Source: an uncultured Pseudomonadales bacterium (GTDB taxonomy: Bacteria > Pseudomonadota > Gammaproteobacteria > Pseudomonadales > Porticoccaceae). Taken from it: a stretch of DNA of 10,344 nt. How positions within the stretch are numbered: the stretch's first letter is position 1; each line of letters begins with the position of its first letter. Location: positions 1 through 10,344 of the forward strand of contig CAJQJT010000142.1 of the NCBI GenBank assembly GCA_905478725.1, read 5' to 3'. The position numbers and the translations under genes were made by a program. Shown here piece by piece: positions 1 to 9,979 of the stretch. The notes under the pieces are model-generated. The model searched no databases. It saw only the letters and a list, made by a program, of their open reading frames with translations, and had not been told where the DNA came from.

Positions 1-101
1 CCGCCAGTGGCAATTTGACGTGCACGTTTGGAGCCAACCATGACCAGTTCAAAACGATTATCAACATGATCCAAACAATCTTCTACAGTAATGCGAGCCA
101 T
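1..101 (-). CDS. rpoZ: RNA polymerase omega subunit, N-terminal part (runs off window)
   Basis: Omega is the small RNA polymerase subunit that helps assemble and stabilise beta-prime and forms part of a ppGpp site in proteobacteria. The first 33 codons are present, beginning [19 protein letters not shown] and continuing through a [12 protein letters not shown] segment, which is the standard omega N-terminus. The ATG lies at 101-99, preceded by a GGCGGAA stretch that may serve as ribosome binding site. The gene lies downstream of gmk on the same strand, as in E. coli and Pseudomonas, where spoT usually follows. The remainder lies outside the window, so intactness cannot be judged. Confidence 0.95.
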   Translation of the reverse strand, partial: MARITVEDCLDHVDNRFELVMVGSKRARQIATG

Positions 102-162
102 TTTTATTCCGCCGGGGTAAATAATTTAAACTTTTGTGCAGCCCAATGCTGCCGAGTCGCCC

Positions 163-191
163 AGTTTACCTAAAGCGCGGGGCTACGACAA
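163..191 (-). promoter_or_regulatory. Candidate sigma-70 promoter for rpoZ
   Basis: On the minus strand, TTGTCG (191-186) and TAAACT (168-163) are separated by exactly 17 bases. Each hexamer matches four of six consensus positions. The start of transcription would fall near 156, leaving a leader of about 55 bases before the rpoZ ATG. It lies in the 172-base gap between gmk and rpoZ. The placement is sensible, but the call rests on sequence match alone. Confidence 0.4.
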
Positions 192-213
192 TAAAGTCAG
201 GAGAATAACTTTG

Positions 214-930
<717 letters not shown>

Positions 931-947
931 TTACAGCAGCGGGAAAA

Positions 948-1844
948 TTATTCCAGATGCTGGCTTGTTTCACAGGCATTTTTATCTGCAGCTAACTGCG
1001 GGAAACCCTGAGCATCAAAAATACGATTTAAGCAGCCGGCGAGGCGAATGCCAGCCATCAGCAAACGCTTTTTAAGCAGTGGCTTGGTGCGATCTATATA
1101 GTCTTGGTTGATGGTGATGGAGCCCTTTTGCGCTGGCTGGCCAAACTCATAGACCTGTGCGCGCAATATTTTCGATTCTTTGGCCCAGCCTAAAAAGCTG
1201 TCACTCTGCCAGTTGCGCCTCTGTTGCGCGGTGCTCACATCGATGAGGGCGCTGTATTGTTCGACGCTTAGTTCGTCATCTTTAATCAGGCCGGTGTCCC
1301 AGACCCAATGTAGGTTGCGGCGTTTACTGTTGCCCAGCCACTTAATTGAAACGCGGTTGCCGCCGAGATCGTTGTAGCGACCCACGTGCAGTGGCTGGTG
1401 GATGTCACCTGCCATATGCAGGAAAAAACCCAGAGTTTCCCGTCGCTGCTGTTTGCCGGTGCGGGGATCTTTGAGTTGTCTATAGGATTCATGGAGGGCG
1501 CTGAGCACATCGCCTTTGCGGCTGCGACGGAGGTCGTCAAAGCGCTGCTGGTCTTTAATATTAATATAGTGCCAGGGCTTGGTATGTGACCATTTTTGCG
1601 CGCCGCGAATTTGATCGGGCCAGAGCGCCAGTTCCCCCAGCGCTTTGCCGCCACCGATTTGGGCCAGCGCAGCAGCGGTTTTTTCGCTTAGATGATTTTC
1701 TGCAATACGGACGGTAATGAGGTGACCGTCGACGCCAAAAGCTAAGCTCTGGGCGCTGCTAAGGGCCAGCCAAAAAATCACAGTAACAGAAACACACTTT
1801 CTGGTTAGACCGGTAGCTCCTGTTGCTGAGCGGTAATTACTCAA
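948..1844 (-). CDS. Exported S1/P1-type zinc-dependent nuclease
   Basis: The family cleaves single-stranded RNA and DNA and has 3'-nucleotidase activity, using three zinc ions. The 298-residue product has a signal peptide: basic R15-K16, a hydrophobic core at about 18-31, and likely cleavage after A35 (QSLA). All the usual zinc ligands appear in order: F36 as mature N-terminus with H41 (FGVDGH), D77 (WPD), H92 (PWHYINI), H143, D147 and H153 (HMAGDIHQPLHVG), H179 and D183 (LHWVWDTG). The family's first residue is normally Trp, but it binds zinc through backbone atoms, so Phe may be tolerated. The start is TTG at 1844, overlapping the yicC stop by 8 bases. There is no good ribosome site, so translation is probably coupled to yicC. 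The likely location is the periplasm or outside the cell, and a nutrient-scavenging role is inferred. Confidence 0.9.
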   Translation of the reverse strand: MSNYRSATGATGLTRKCVSVTVIFWLALSSAQSLAFGVDGHLITVRIAENHLSEKTAAALAQIGGGKALGELALWPDQIRGAQKWSHTKPWHYINIKDQQRFDDLRRSRKGDVLSALHESYRQLKDPRTGKQQRRETLGFFLHMAGDIHQPLHVGRYNDLGGNRVSIKWLGNSKRRNLHWVWDTGLIKDDELSVEQYSALIDVSTAQQRRNWQSDSFLGWAKESKILRAQVYEFGQPAQKGSITINQDYIDRTKPLLKKRLLMAGIRLAGCLNRIFDAQGFPQLAADKNACETSQHLE

Positions 1845-2700
1845 TATTTTGAATCTGCTCGCGCATCTGTTCGATCAGTACTTTTAGTTCCACTGATGCC
1901 TGAGTAGTGACGCCGGCAATAGACTTAGAGCCCAGAGTATTGGCTTCGCGATTGAGTTCCTGCATCAGAAAATCCAGACGTCGACCTATGGACTCTTTGC
2001 CGGTTAAGACGCGGCGGATCTCGCTGATATGGGCTTCCAGGCGATCAAGCTCTTCGTCGACGTCGGTGCGGTTGGCGATGATCACCATTTCTTGCTCGAG
2101 ACGATCGGCGTCGAACTGCTCTTTAAGGTCGCTGAGTTTTTGTTCAAGACGCTTGCGTTGATCACTGAGAATCGAGGGCAGGTGCTCACGGACAATAACT
2201 AGCTGCTGCTCAATGCCCGCCAGTCGCTGCTCGATCATCTCCGCGAGCTTGTCGCCCTCGCGTTTGCGCCCCTCGAGTAGTTGCTCGACAGTGGCTCTGT
2301 AGGTTTCGGTGGCGGCCTGGTGCAGAGCTTCTGCATCTACAGTCTGCTCCTGGAGAATGCCGGGCCAGCGCATGATCTCTAAAGGTGAGATAGGCGCTGG
2401 AGACTGCATTTCAGCGCCGATGCTCTCAGCCATGGCGATCATGCGCTTGGCCAGTTCGAGATCTGCTTCGAGGCTGGCATCGGCATTATTGAAGGCCAGT
2501 TGCAGGGAGCAGTCGACCTTGCCGCGGCTGAGCTTCTTGCGCGCTATTTCACGCAGTGGCATTTCGATGGGGCGCAGACTGTCGGGCAGGCGAAAGCCGG
2601 TTTCGAGAAAGCGGTGGTTAACAGAGCGCAGTTCACAGGTAACTGAACCCCAACTGAACTCTGTGCTGCAGCGGGCAAATGCGGTCATACTCCGGGCCAT
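1837..2700 (-). CDS. yicC: YicC family endoribonuclease
   Basis: YicC proteins are a conserved bacterial family; the E. coli member has been reported as an endoribonuclease acting on the small RNA RyhB. The 287-residue product matches E. coli YicC in length. It has the family N-terminus (SMTAFAR, then CELRSVNHRFLE), a basic, helix-rich middle (about 140-230) likely to form coiled coil, and the C-terminal DUF1732 signature with FLMQELNREANTLGSKS (about 246-262). The ATG at 2700 is preceded by GGAG (2709-2706) with a 5-base spacer. It is divergent from rph, the same pairing as in E. coli, and both products act on RNA. The stop overlaps the start of the nuclease gene. Confidence 0.93.
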   Translation of the reverse strand: MARSMTAFARCSTEFSWGSVTCELRSVNHRFLETGFRLPDSLRPIEMPLREIARKKLSRGKVDCSLQLAFNNADASLEADLELAKRMIAMAESIGAEMQSPAPISPLEIMRWPGILQEQTVDAEALHQAATETYRATVEQLLEGRKREGDKLAEMIEQRLAGIEQQLVIVREHLPSILSDQRKRLEQKLSDLKEQFDADRLEQEMVIIANRTDVDEELDRLEAHISEIRRVLTGKESIGRRLDFLMQELNREANTLGSKSIAGVTTQASVELKVLIEQMREQIQNIE

Positions 2701-2819
2701 GGTATCTCCAGTAGAAAAATTTACGATGCGTCATGGTAACAAAGGCGGTCAACTGGTTGGTAGATTTGCTACACTTTGCGCCACTTTTATTTCATCAGCA
2801 TTCGAACTAGGGAAAAATT

Positions 2820-3539
2820 ATGACTCGACCCAGTGGCCGACGCCCAGAGCAACTTCGACAAGTAAAAATAACGCGCGATTTCACCTGCCATGCAGAGGGC
2901 TCTGTACTGATTGAATTTGGCAAAACCAAAGTTATCTGTACTGCCAGTGTCACCCCTGGTGTGCCACGATTTTTGCGCGGTAAAGGCGAAGGTTGGGTAA
3001 CCGCTGAATACGGTATGTTGCCCCGTTCAACCGGTTCAAGAATGGATCGCGAAGCAGCACGCGGCAAGCAGGGTGGCCGCACTCAAGAAATTCAGCGTTT
3101 GATTGGCCGCTCTCTGAGAGCCGCCGTGGATATGAAAAAGCTTGGCGAGCACACGATCAATATTGATTGCGACGTGATTCAAGCGGATGGCGGCACTCGC
3201 ACTGCTGCTATTACTGGCGCCTGTGTTGCCATGGTCGATGCGATTCGTCACCTGCAGCGTAAAAAAGCGATTCTTGATGATCCTCTGCTGACCATGATTG
3301 CCTCAGTTTCTGTAGGTATCTATAAGGGCACGCCGGTACTGGACTTGGATTATCCCGAAGACTCCAAAGCTGAAACCGATATGAATGTGGTGATGAACAG
3401 CGAAGGCGGCTTTATTGAAGTTCAGGGTACTGCTGAGGGAGCCCCCTTTAGCGAAGAAGAGTTGAGCGCCATGTTAGCGCTAGCCAAACAGGGCATCGCC
3501 GATTTAGTGCGAGTGCAGAAGATGGCGCTAGCTCAGTAG
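2820..3539 (+). CDS. rph: Ribonuclease PH
   Basis: RNase PH is a phosphorolytic 3'-to-5' exoribonuclease that trims tRNA 3' ends and takes part in rRNA decay, working as a ring of dimers. The 239-residue product begins [13 protein letters not shown] and carries the [19 protein letters not shown] segment, the R-rich stretch around residues 80-97, the phosphate-binding GGTRTA (about 125-130), and the metal-binding [14 protein letters not shown] (about 178-191). Length is normal (E. coli wild type is 238), so it lacks the C-terminal frameshift known from E. coli K-12. AGGGA (2809-2813) precedes the ATG by 6 bases. It is followed by pyrE after 38 bases, probably as one operon. Confidence 0.97.
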   Translation: MTRPSGRRPEQLRQVKITRDFTCHAEGSVLIEFGKTKVICTASVTPGVPRFLRGKGEGWVTAEYGMLPRSTGSRMDREAARGKQGGRTQEIQRLIGRSLRAAVDMKKLGEHTINIDCDVIQADGGTRTAAITGACVAMVDAIRHLQRKKAILDDPLLTMIASVSVGIYKGTPVLDLDYPEDSKAETDMNVVMNSEGGFIEVQGTAEGAPFSEEELSAMLALAKQGIADLVRVQKMALAQ

Positions 3540-3577
3540 AGCTGGAAGACCAAAAACTACAGCAGTGAAAAATAATT

Positions 3578-4228
3578 ATGACAACTGAAAACAATTACAA
3601 AACCCTGTTTATCGACAACGGCTTGCGCAGCGGCGCACTCAAGTTTGGCGAGTTCAGGCTAAAGTCTGGCCGTGTCTCACCGTACTTTTTTAATGCGGGC
3701 CAATTTTATACAGGTCGCGCTCTGGCCGAATTGGGTCGTAGCTACGCGGCGGCGATTGTGGAATCAGGCATTGAGTTTGATGTGTTGTTTGGCCCAGCCT
3801 ATAAAGGGATTACTTTGGCGGCGGCGACTTCAATCGCCCTCGCTGATCACTATGATCGCGACGTGCCTTATTGCTTTAATCGCAAAGAGGCAAAGAATCA
3901 TGGCGAAGGCGGCACCATGGTCGGTGCGCCACTTGAAGGTCGAGTATTGATTATTGATGACGTGATCACCGCAGGCACGGCGATTCGCGAAGTGATGCAA
4001 ATTGTCGAAAGCGCCGGTGCTTCAGCGGCCGGTGTAGTGATTGGTCTGGATCGTAAAGAGAAGGGCAAGTCTGAGCTGTCGGCGATTCAAGAAGTGGAGA
4101 GAGACTTCTCTATTCCAGTTGTGGGCATTGTCGATATTGGCGATATCACCGACTACCTGAAAACCAAACCTGAAAATGATGCCTTAATTACAGCGATTGA
4201 GGGTTACAGAGAGCAGTACGGCGTTTAG
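3578..4228 (+). CDS. pyrE: Orotate phosphoribosyltransferase
   Basis: PyrE joins orotate and PRPP to give orotidine 5'-monophosphate in pyrimidine synthesis. The 216-residue product (E. coli 213) has the PRPP-binding motif [13 protein letters not shown] (about 123-135), the flexible catalytic loop with [12 protein letters not shown] (about 101-112), and the N-terminal [13 protein letters not shown] orotate-binding region (about 29-41). It follows rph as in E. coli. There the 3' end of rph acts as a UTP-sensitive attenuator for pyrE. The 38-base spacer here has no hairpin plus T-run, so that control is not evident. The ribosome site is weak. The gene ends at TAG just before a long hairpin and converges with slmA. 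Confidence 0.97.
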   Translation: MTTENNYKTLFIDNGLRSGALKFGEFRLKSGRVSPYFFNAGQFYTGRALAELGRSYAAAIVESGIEFDVLFGPAYKGITLAAATSIALADHYDRDVPYCFNRKEAKNHGEGGTMVGAPLEGRVLIIDDVITAGTAIREVMQIVESAGASAAGVVIGLDRKEKGKSELSAIQEVERDFSIPVVGIVDIGDITDYLKTKPENDALITAIEGYREQYGV

Positions 4229-4236
4229 CTAAAACA

Positions 4237-4277
4237 CTGTTAGTGCGATGCCCCGAATGACAGCGTTGCACTAACAG
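4237..4277. terminator. Long hairpin between convergent pyrE and slmA
   Basis: CTGTTAGTGC (4237-4246) and GCACTAACAG (4268-4277) are perfect inverted repeats. In plus-strand RNA the stem extends inward by five more pairs (two of them G-U) to 4251/4263, giving about 15 pairs and an 11-base loop. In minus-strand RNA the same inner positions give two mismatches. After the minus-strand stem comes TGTTTTAGC, a short T-run suiting slmA termination; the plus side has no T-run. Bidirectional transcript-end structure is the likely role, but a classical intrinsic terminator is not clear-cut. Confidence 0.5.
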
Positions 4278-4291
4278 CTTAACTTCAGATA

Positions 4292-4878
4292 TTACTCAAA
4301 CATGGCGGCGGTCAACAACTGCCACTGTTCCTGCCAGTTCTGAGTCGGCGGAGTCTTGAATTGGCTGCGCACAAATTGACTTATTTTTCCGTCGGCACTG
4401 CAGAGCATTAAATTAGCTGCAGTGGCTACTGGCACCTGCAGTTTTAAACCGTCGCGAATTTCTGCTTCACGAAGTATCTGTTTGAGTTGTGACTCCAGGC
4501 GGTCGAAAAACTGCTGGACTCGATCGTGTAGTCGCCCAGTCTCGCCGGTAAGAGCATCACCATTGAGGATGCGCGTGATACCGGGATTCTTCTCGGAGAA
4601 CGCCAGCACCAAACTGAGAATGCGGTAGCACTGATTTACTGGATCTGGCTCGTCGTTAACAATGCCGCGCACCCTGGCAAAAATGGTCTCATCAATAAAG
4701 TTGAGCAGTCCTTCGTACATGCGAGTTTTACTAGGAAAGTGTCTGTAGAGAGCGGCTTCAGAAACGCCCACTTCGGCGGCCAGTGCGGCTGTGGTGATAC
4801 GTCCGCCACCTGAATGTTCAAGCATGCGAGCTAGGGCCTGGAGAATTTCTTGGGCACGAGTACCGGATTTTTTAGCCA

Positions 4879-4879
<1 letters not shown>
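4292..4879 (-). CDS. slmA: Nucleoid occlusion factor SlmA (TetR family)
   Basis: SlmA binds specific chromosomal sites and, when DNA-bound, breaks up FtsZ polymers so that the septum does not form over the nucleoid. The 195-residue product (E. coli 198) has the TetR helix-turn-helix at about 27-60 with ITTAALAAEVGVSEAALYRHFPSKTRM, nearly the same as the E. coli protein. The C-terminal part retains SlmA features such as NPGITRILNGDAL, RLESQLKQILRE and FVRSQFK, which separates it from generic TetR repressors. Adjacency to pyrE is the E. coli arrangement. Its ATG shares one base with the argB stop (TAATG), and GAGGA (4893-4889) inside argB provides a ribosome site. I found no GTGAGTACTCAC-like SlmA box in the window. 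Confidence 0.92.
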
Positions 4880-7261
<2,382 letters not shown>

Positions 7262-7279
7262 TGGCAACTTGCTTGCTTA

Positions 7280-7310
7280 GTTGGCGAGCAGCTCGCTAAC
7301 CGAGCTGCTC
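7280..7310 (-). promoter_or_regulatory. Two overlapping alternative hairpins at the coaBC stop / algC leader
   Basis: On the minus strand, GAGCAGCTCG (7310-7301) and CGAGCTGCTC (7295-7286) form a perfect 10-pair stem with a 5-base loop that contains the coaBC TAG (7298-7296). A second stem, GTTAGCGAG (7300-7292) with CTCGCCAAC (7288-7280), pairs at 8 of 9 positions with a 3-base loop. The two share bases and exclude each other. No T-run follows, so an intrinsic terminator is unlikely. A ribosome stopping at the coaBC stop would cover the 5' arm of the first stem, which could link coaBC translation to the choice of structure ahead of algC. The structures are visible in the sequence; the function is inferred. 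Confidence 0.5.
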
Positions 7311-8489
7311 AACGATAGCGGCGACAATGTCGCGAGCCAGTTGCGTTTTGCTCCTTATGCTAAAGGTCTTGCTGGTGTTTGCAGTGATCCACCAAGCTTC
7401 ATTGTTATCGCTGTTAAAGCCCACGTCGCTGCGTGAGACATCGTTGGCCACTATGGCGTCGAGGCCTTTGCGCTCGAGCTTGCCTCGGGCATAGCTCTCT
7501 ACATCCTGAGTCTCTGCGGCAAAACCCACGACAAATAGATTCTTATATTCACTGGTTGCGGCGCTGACAATATCCACATTCTTTTCCAGTTCAAGCGTTA
7601 TGGCATCCGCATGTTTCTTCATTTTCTGGGCGGCAATAGTCGCTGGGCGGTAATCGGCCACTGCGGCTGCAGCAATAAGAATGTCCGCATCCGCGCAGGC
7701 ACTCATTGTGGCGCTGTGCATATCCGCGGCGGAAATTACTGGGGTGAGTGTGCAGCGTTGCGGCGGTTCGAGATTAACCGGCCCCGAGATCAGTGTGACC
7801 TCTGCGCCAGCCTCTATGGCAGCCTCGGCTAGGGCATAACCCATTTTCCCTGAGCTGTGGTTGCTGATGTAGCGTACCGGATCAATTGCTTCTCGAGTGG
7901 GTCCGGCGGTAATTACCAGCTTCTTGCCACTTAACTGCAGTGAGGCAAAGCAGGCAGAAACTTGCTCAACTAACATGTCAGGTTGCTGCATGCGTCCTAG
8001 GCCAATATCGCCACAGGCTTGGATGCCGCTGTCGGGGCCAAAGACCTTAACCTGGCGCTGGCTGAGTTGTTCCATATTGGCCGTGGTGGCTGGGTGCGAC
8101 CACATGCCTTGGTTCATGGCCGGAGCTACCGCGACTATTGCCGGTGTCGCTAAATAGATGGCATTCAATAAGCTGTTGGCACGGCCGTGGACCATGGTGG
8201 CGATAAAGTCAGCAGTGGCCGGAGCAATTAAAACCAGATCTGCCCAGCGGGCCAATTCAATATGGCCCATACCGGCTTCGGCTTCTGGATCGAGTAGGTC
8301 GGCATGCACCGGATGACCTGAGAGCGCCTGTAATGTCAGTGGCCGAATAAACTCTTCGGCCCCTGGGGTCATCACTACGCGCACCTCCGCACCAGCGTCC
8401 TGCAGTCGCCTGACAACTTCGGCACTCTTGTAAGCCGCAATGCCGCCGCTGACGCCGACTATTATTCGTTTGTTTGAAAGGGTGCTCAT
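7296..8489 (-). CDS. coaBC: Bifunctional phosphopantothenoylcysteine synthetase/decarboxylase
   Basis: CoaBC carries out two steps of coenzyme A synthesis: joining cysteine to 4'-phosphopantothenate using CTP, then FMN-dependent decarboxylation to 4'-phosphopantetheine. The 397-residue product (E. coli 406) has the N-terminal decarboxylase domain (about 1-180) with SGGIAAYK (14-21), H76 in GHIELARWADL, PAMN (123-126) and C159 in the ACGDIG substrate flap. The synthetase domain (about 188-397) has ITAGPTREAIDPVRYISN, AAAVADYRP and K289 in KMKK. The ATG at 8489 fits the conserved N-terminus. It heads the coaBC-algC-argB-slmA run and is divergent from radC. dut, its usual downstream partner, is absent. 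Confidence 0.97.
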   Translation of the reverse strand: MSTLSNKRIIVGVSGGIAAYKSAEVVRRLQDAGAEVRVVMTPGAEEFIRPLTLQALSGHPVHADLLDPEAEAGMGHIELARWADLVLIAPATADFIATMVHGRANSLLNAIYLATPAIVAVAPAMNQGMWSHPATTANMEQLSQRQVKVFGPDSGIQACGDIGLGRMQQPDMLVEQVSACFASLQLSGKKLVITAGPTREAIDPVRYISNHSSGKMGYALAEAAIEAGAEVTLISGPVNLEPPQRCTLTPVISAADMHSATMSACADADILIAAAAVADYRPATIAAQKMKKHADAITLELEKNVDIVSAATSEYKNLFVVGFAAETQDVESYARGKLERKGLDAIVANDVSRSDVGFNSDNNEAWWITANTSKTFSIRSKTQLARDIVAAIVEQLG

Positions 8490-8520
8490 TAATCGTCCGG
8501 ACAGCTCAAATAAAGGCTGT

Positions 8521-8529
8521 AAGATAGCA
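8521..8529 (-). promoter_or_regulatory. Candidate extended -10 promoter for coaBC
   Basis: On the minus strand TGCTATCTT (8529-8521) fits an extended -10 element: TG, one base, then TATCTT with four of six consensus matches. No good -35 hexamer lies 17 bases upstream. Transcription would start near 8514, about 25 bases before the coaBC ATG. It lies in the 80-base divergent spacer between coaBC and radC. Evidence is motif match only. Confidence 0.3.
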
Positions 8530-8569
8530 TTAAGAACAGGATTTCTGTAGCAATAAATAAGGACTTACT

Positions 8570-9244
8570 ATGGCTATAAGCCACTGGCCGGAGAACGAAC
8601 GGCCGCGAGAGAAGTTAATTCTTCGGGGGGCGTCGGCACTTTCTGACGCCGAGTTGTTGGCAATTTTTCTGCGCACTGGACTGCCCGGAATCACCGCAAT
8701 CGATCTAGCGCGAAATCTACTCAAGGAGTTTGGCGGCCTCGGCCCGCTTATCAGTTCTGACCAGGCGGCCTTTTGTAAGGCCAAGGGTGTCGGCACTGCA
8801 AAGTATGTTCAGCTCAAAGCGTCTATTGAACTTACCCGCCGTTATCTGAAAGAACAGCTTGAAGGTCAGCCTGTGTTTACCAGTCCGGAAAAGGTCAGCG
8901 ACTATCTCTCGGTGCAGATGCGCGATTACAAGCGCGAGGTGTTTGTGATGCTTCTACTGGATAGCAAACATCAGCTGATTGATACCCATGAGCTGTTTCA
9001 GGGAACCTTGGATGCTGCCAGTGTTCATCCCCGGGAAGTTGTGGCTCGTGCGCTGCGCAAAAATGCTGCTGCGGTGATTGTTGCCCACAATCATCCGTCG
9101 GGATTGGCTGAGCCCAGTCAGGCAGATATTGATATTACTCGGCGCTTAAAACAGGCGCTTAATTTGGTTGAGATCCGTTTGCTCGATCATCTAGTTATTG
9201 GTCGCGGTGAGGTCGTCTCGTTAGCCCAACGGGGTAAATTATGA
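8570..9244 (+). CDS. radC: RadC family JAB/MPN-domain protein
   Basis: RadC proteins carry a JAMM-type metalloprotease-like fold. The family's exact role is unsettled, and the original DNA repair assignment in E. coli was traced to recG. The 224-residue product has the N-terminal [20 protein letters not shown] segment and helix-hairpin-helix-like region (about 10-75), then the JAB domain with the zinc motif H173, H175, S183 and D186 in HNHPSG...PSQADID. The motif is complete, so a metal-bound catalytic site is possible. AAGGA (8559-8563) precedes the ATG by 6 bases. It stands between divergent coaBC and the rpmBG operon, as in E. coli and Pseudomonas. It is probably transcribed separately from rpmB, which has its own promoter. 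Confidence 0.95.
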   Translation: MAISHWPENERPREKLILRGASALSDAELLAIFLRTGLPGITAIDLARNLLKEFGGLGPLISSDQAAFCKAKGVGTAKYVQLKASIELTRRYLKEQLEGQPVFTSPEKVSDYLSVQMRDYKREVFVMLLLDSKHQLIDTHELFQGTLDAASVHPREVVARALRKNAAAVIVAHNHPSGLAEPSQADIDITRRLKQALNLVEIRLLDHLVIGRGEVVSLAQRGKL

Positions 9245-9292
9245 CCTTATGCCAATTAAATCCCTCAATACGGTCTAATCCGGCAATTTGAT

Positions 9293-9321
9293 TTGATTCA
9301 GATAGGCCTTTCTGGTATAAA
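9293..9321 (+). promoter_or_regulatory. Strong sigma-70 promoter for rpmBG
   Basis: TTGATT (9293-9298) and TATAAA (9316-9321) are separated by exactly 17 bases, and a TG at 9313-9314 gives an extended -10. Transcription should begin near 9328. The stretch just after the -10 is GC-rich (GCGCCCC), the discriminator type associated with ppGpp-sensitive ribosomal promoters. The position, about 100 bases ahead of rpmB, fits. Stringent control is inferred. Confidence 0.75.
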
Positions 9322-9331
9322 TTGCGCCCCT

Positions 9332-9405
9332 TTGCGGGAGGGTCCTGCAACTAGGGTTAGATATCCAGAATTCACGTGACGAGCGGATTACGATTCGGTC
9401 GTCAC
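9332..9405 (+). promoter_or_regulatory. Structured rpmB leader with two hairpins
   Basis: The roughly 100-base untranslated leader holds two predicted stem-loops. The first pairs 9332-9339 with 9343-9350 (8 pairs including one G-U, GGG loop) almost at the expected 5' end. The second pairs GTGACGA (9376-9382) with TCGTCAC (9399-9405), with a 16-base loop. The rpmB ribosome site at 9417-9420 lies 12 bases after the second stem and stays free. Ribosomal protein leaders are often regulatory, but I recognise no known motif here. Confidence 0.45.
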
Positions 9406-9428
9406 AATTGCAATCAGAGGCAGTAGAA

Positions 9429-9665
9429 ATGTCCAGAGTATGTCAAGTCACAGGCAAGCGCCCAATGGCTGGAAACAATGTATCTCACGCGAAAAACAGA
9501 ACACGTCGACGCTTTGAGCCAAACCTTCACACCCACCGTTTTTGGGTTGAAGGCGAAAAACGCTTTGTTAAGCTTCGCGTATCGACTAAAGGTATGCGCA
9601 TCATTGACAAAAAAGGTATTGAAATAGTTTTGTCTGAGCTTCAGGCTCGTGGACAGAAGGTCTAA
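9429..9665 (+). CDS. rpmB: 50S ribosomal protein L28
   Basis: This is a small, basic protein of the large ribosomal subunit. The 78-residue product begins [20 protein letters not shown] and continues with [15 protein letters not shown], matching E. coli L28 in sequence and exact length. It has a single cysteine, so it is the zinc-free form. The ATG at 9429 is chosen over an in-frame TTG at 9408, because it gives the conserved N-terminus and has GAGG (9417-9420) at 8 bases. It is the first gene of the two-gene rpmB-rpmG operon and is read from the promoter at 9293-9321. Confidence 0.98.
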   Translation: MSRVCQVTGKRPMAGNNVSHAKNRTRRRFEPNLHTHRFWVEGEKRFVKLRVSTKGMRIIDKKGIEIVLSELQARGQKV

Positions 9666-9676
9666 GGAGACTACTG

Positions 9677-9844
9677 ATGGCTAAATCAGCGAGAGAAAAG
9701 ATTCGTTTGGTATCTAGTGCTGGCACTGGACACTTTTACACTACAGATAAAAACAAGCGCAATATGCCTGAGAAAATGGAGATCAAGAAATATGATCCCA
9801 CTATCCGCAAGCATGTTATCTACAAAGAAGCCAAAATTAAGTAA
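9677..9844 (+). CDS. rpmG: 50S ribosomal protein L33
   Basis: L33 is a small protein of the large subunit near the tRNA exit site. Translation from the ATG at 9677 gives 55 residues, with [20 protein letters not shown] at the start, a [20 protein letters not shown] middle and a C-terminal [10 protein letters not shown]. This is the exact length of E. coli L33 and close in sequence. It has no cysteines, so it is the zinc-independent type. A strong AAGGAG (9664-9669) precedes the ATG by 7 bases. It lies 11 bases after rpmB and is followed by an intrinsic terminator. Confidence 0.98.
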   Translation: MAKSAREKIRLVSSAGTGHFYTTDKNKRNMPEKMEIKKYDPTIRKHVIYKEAKIK

Positions 9845-9862
9845 TTGGTCTCTAGCTTGTCG

Positions 9863-9893
9863 AAAAGTCCTGCCGGTTGGCGGGATTTTTTTT
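9863..9893 (+). terminator. Intrinsic terminator of rpmBG
   Basis: TCCTGCC (9868-9874) pairs with GGCGGGA (9879-9885) around a GGTT loop, with one G-U pair, followed by eight T residues (9886-9893). An AAAA run just before the stem could extend the pairing and let it act in reverse. It begins about 20 bases after the rpmG stop. Confidence 0.9.
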
Positions 9894-9910
9894 GCCTGGG
9901 ATTTTTTTTG
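9882..9910 (+). repeat. Duplicated terminator tail (GGGATTTTTTTTG, 13 bp, twice)
   Basis: GGGATTTTTTTTG occurs at 9882-9894 and again at 9898-9910, a 16-base period. The second copy repeats the 3' arm edge and T-run of the rpmBG terminator but lacks its own 5' arm. It may be a slippage duplication, or a second T-run giving a backup end point. Confidence 0.7.
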
Positions 9911-9979
9911 TGCGCCTTCATACGCGCTTTCTCGCTTGGCCTCTTAACACCCGCTTCCTCGCGTTGCTCCGCTGAACCC

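Noticed and set aside
1286..1654. 122-codon minus-strand frame inside the nuclease gene
   Set aside because: It is a shifted frame of the nuclease with no conserved features; the nuclease frame carries all the zinc motifs.
2747..2775. Possible rph promoter (TACACT as -10)
   Set aside because: The -10 match is reasonable, but no acceptable -35 lies at the right distance, so I did not list it.
2309..2914. 201-codon open frame on the plus strand
   Set aside because: It runs antisense through yicC and into rph in another frame; both overlapped genes are well supported.
3540..3577. Attenuator between rph and pyrE as in E. coli
   Set aside because: The 38-base spacer has no GC-rich stem and no T-run.
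9717..9947. 76-codon open frame overlapping rpmG
   Set aside because: It is an alternate frame of rpmG that reads through the intrinsic terminator and its T-runs.
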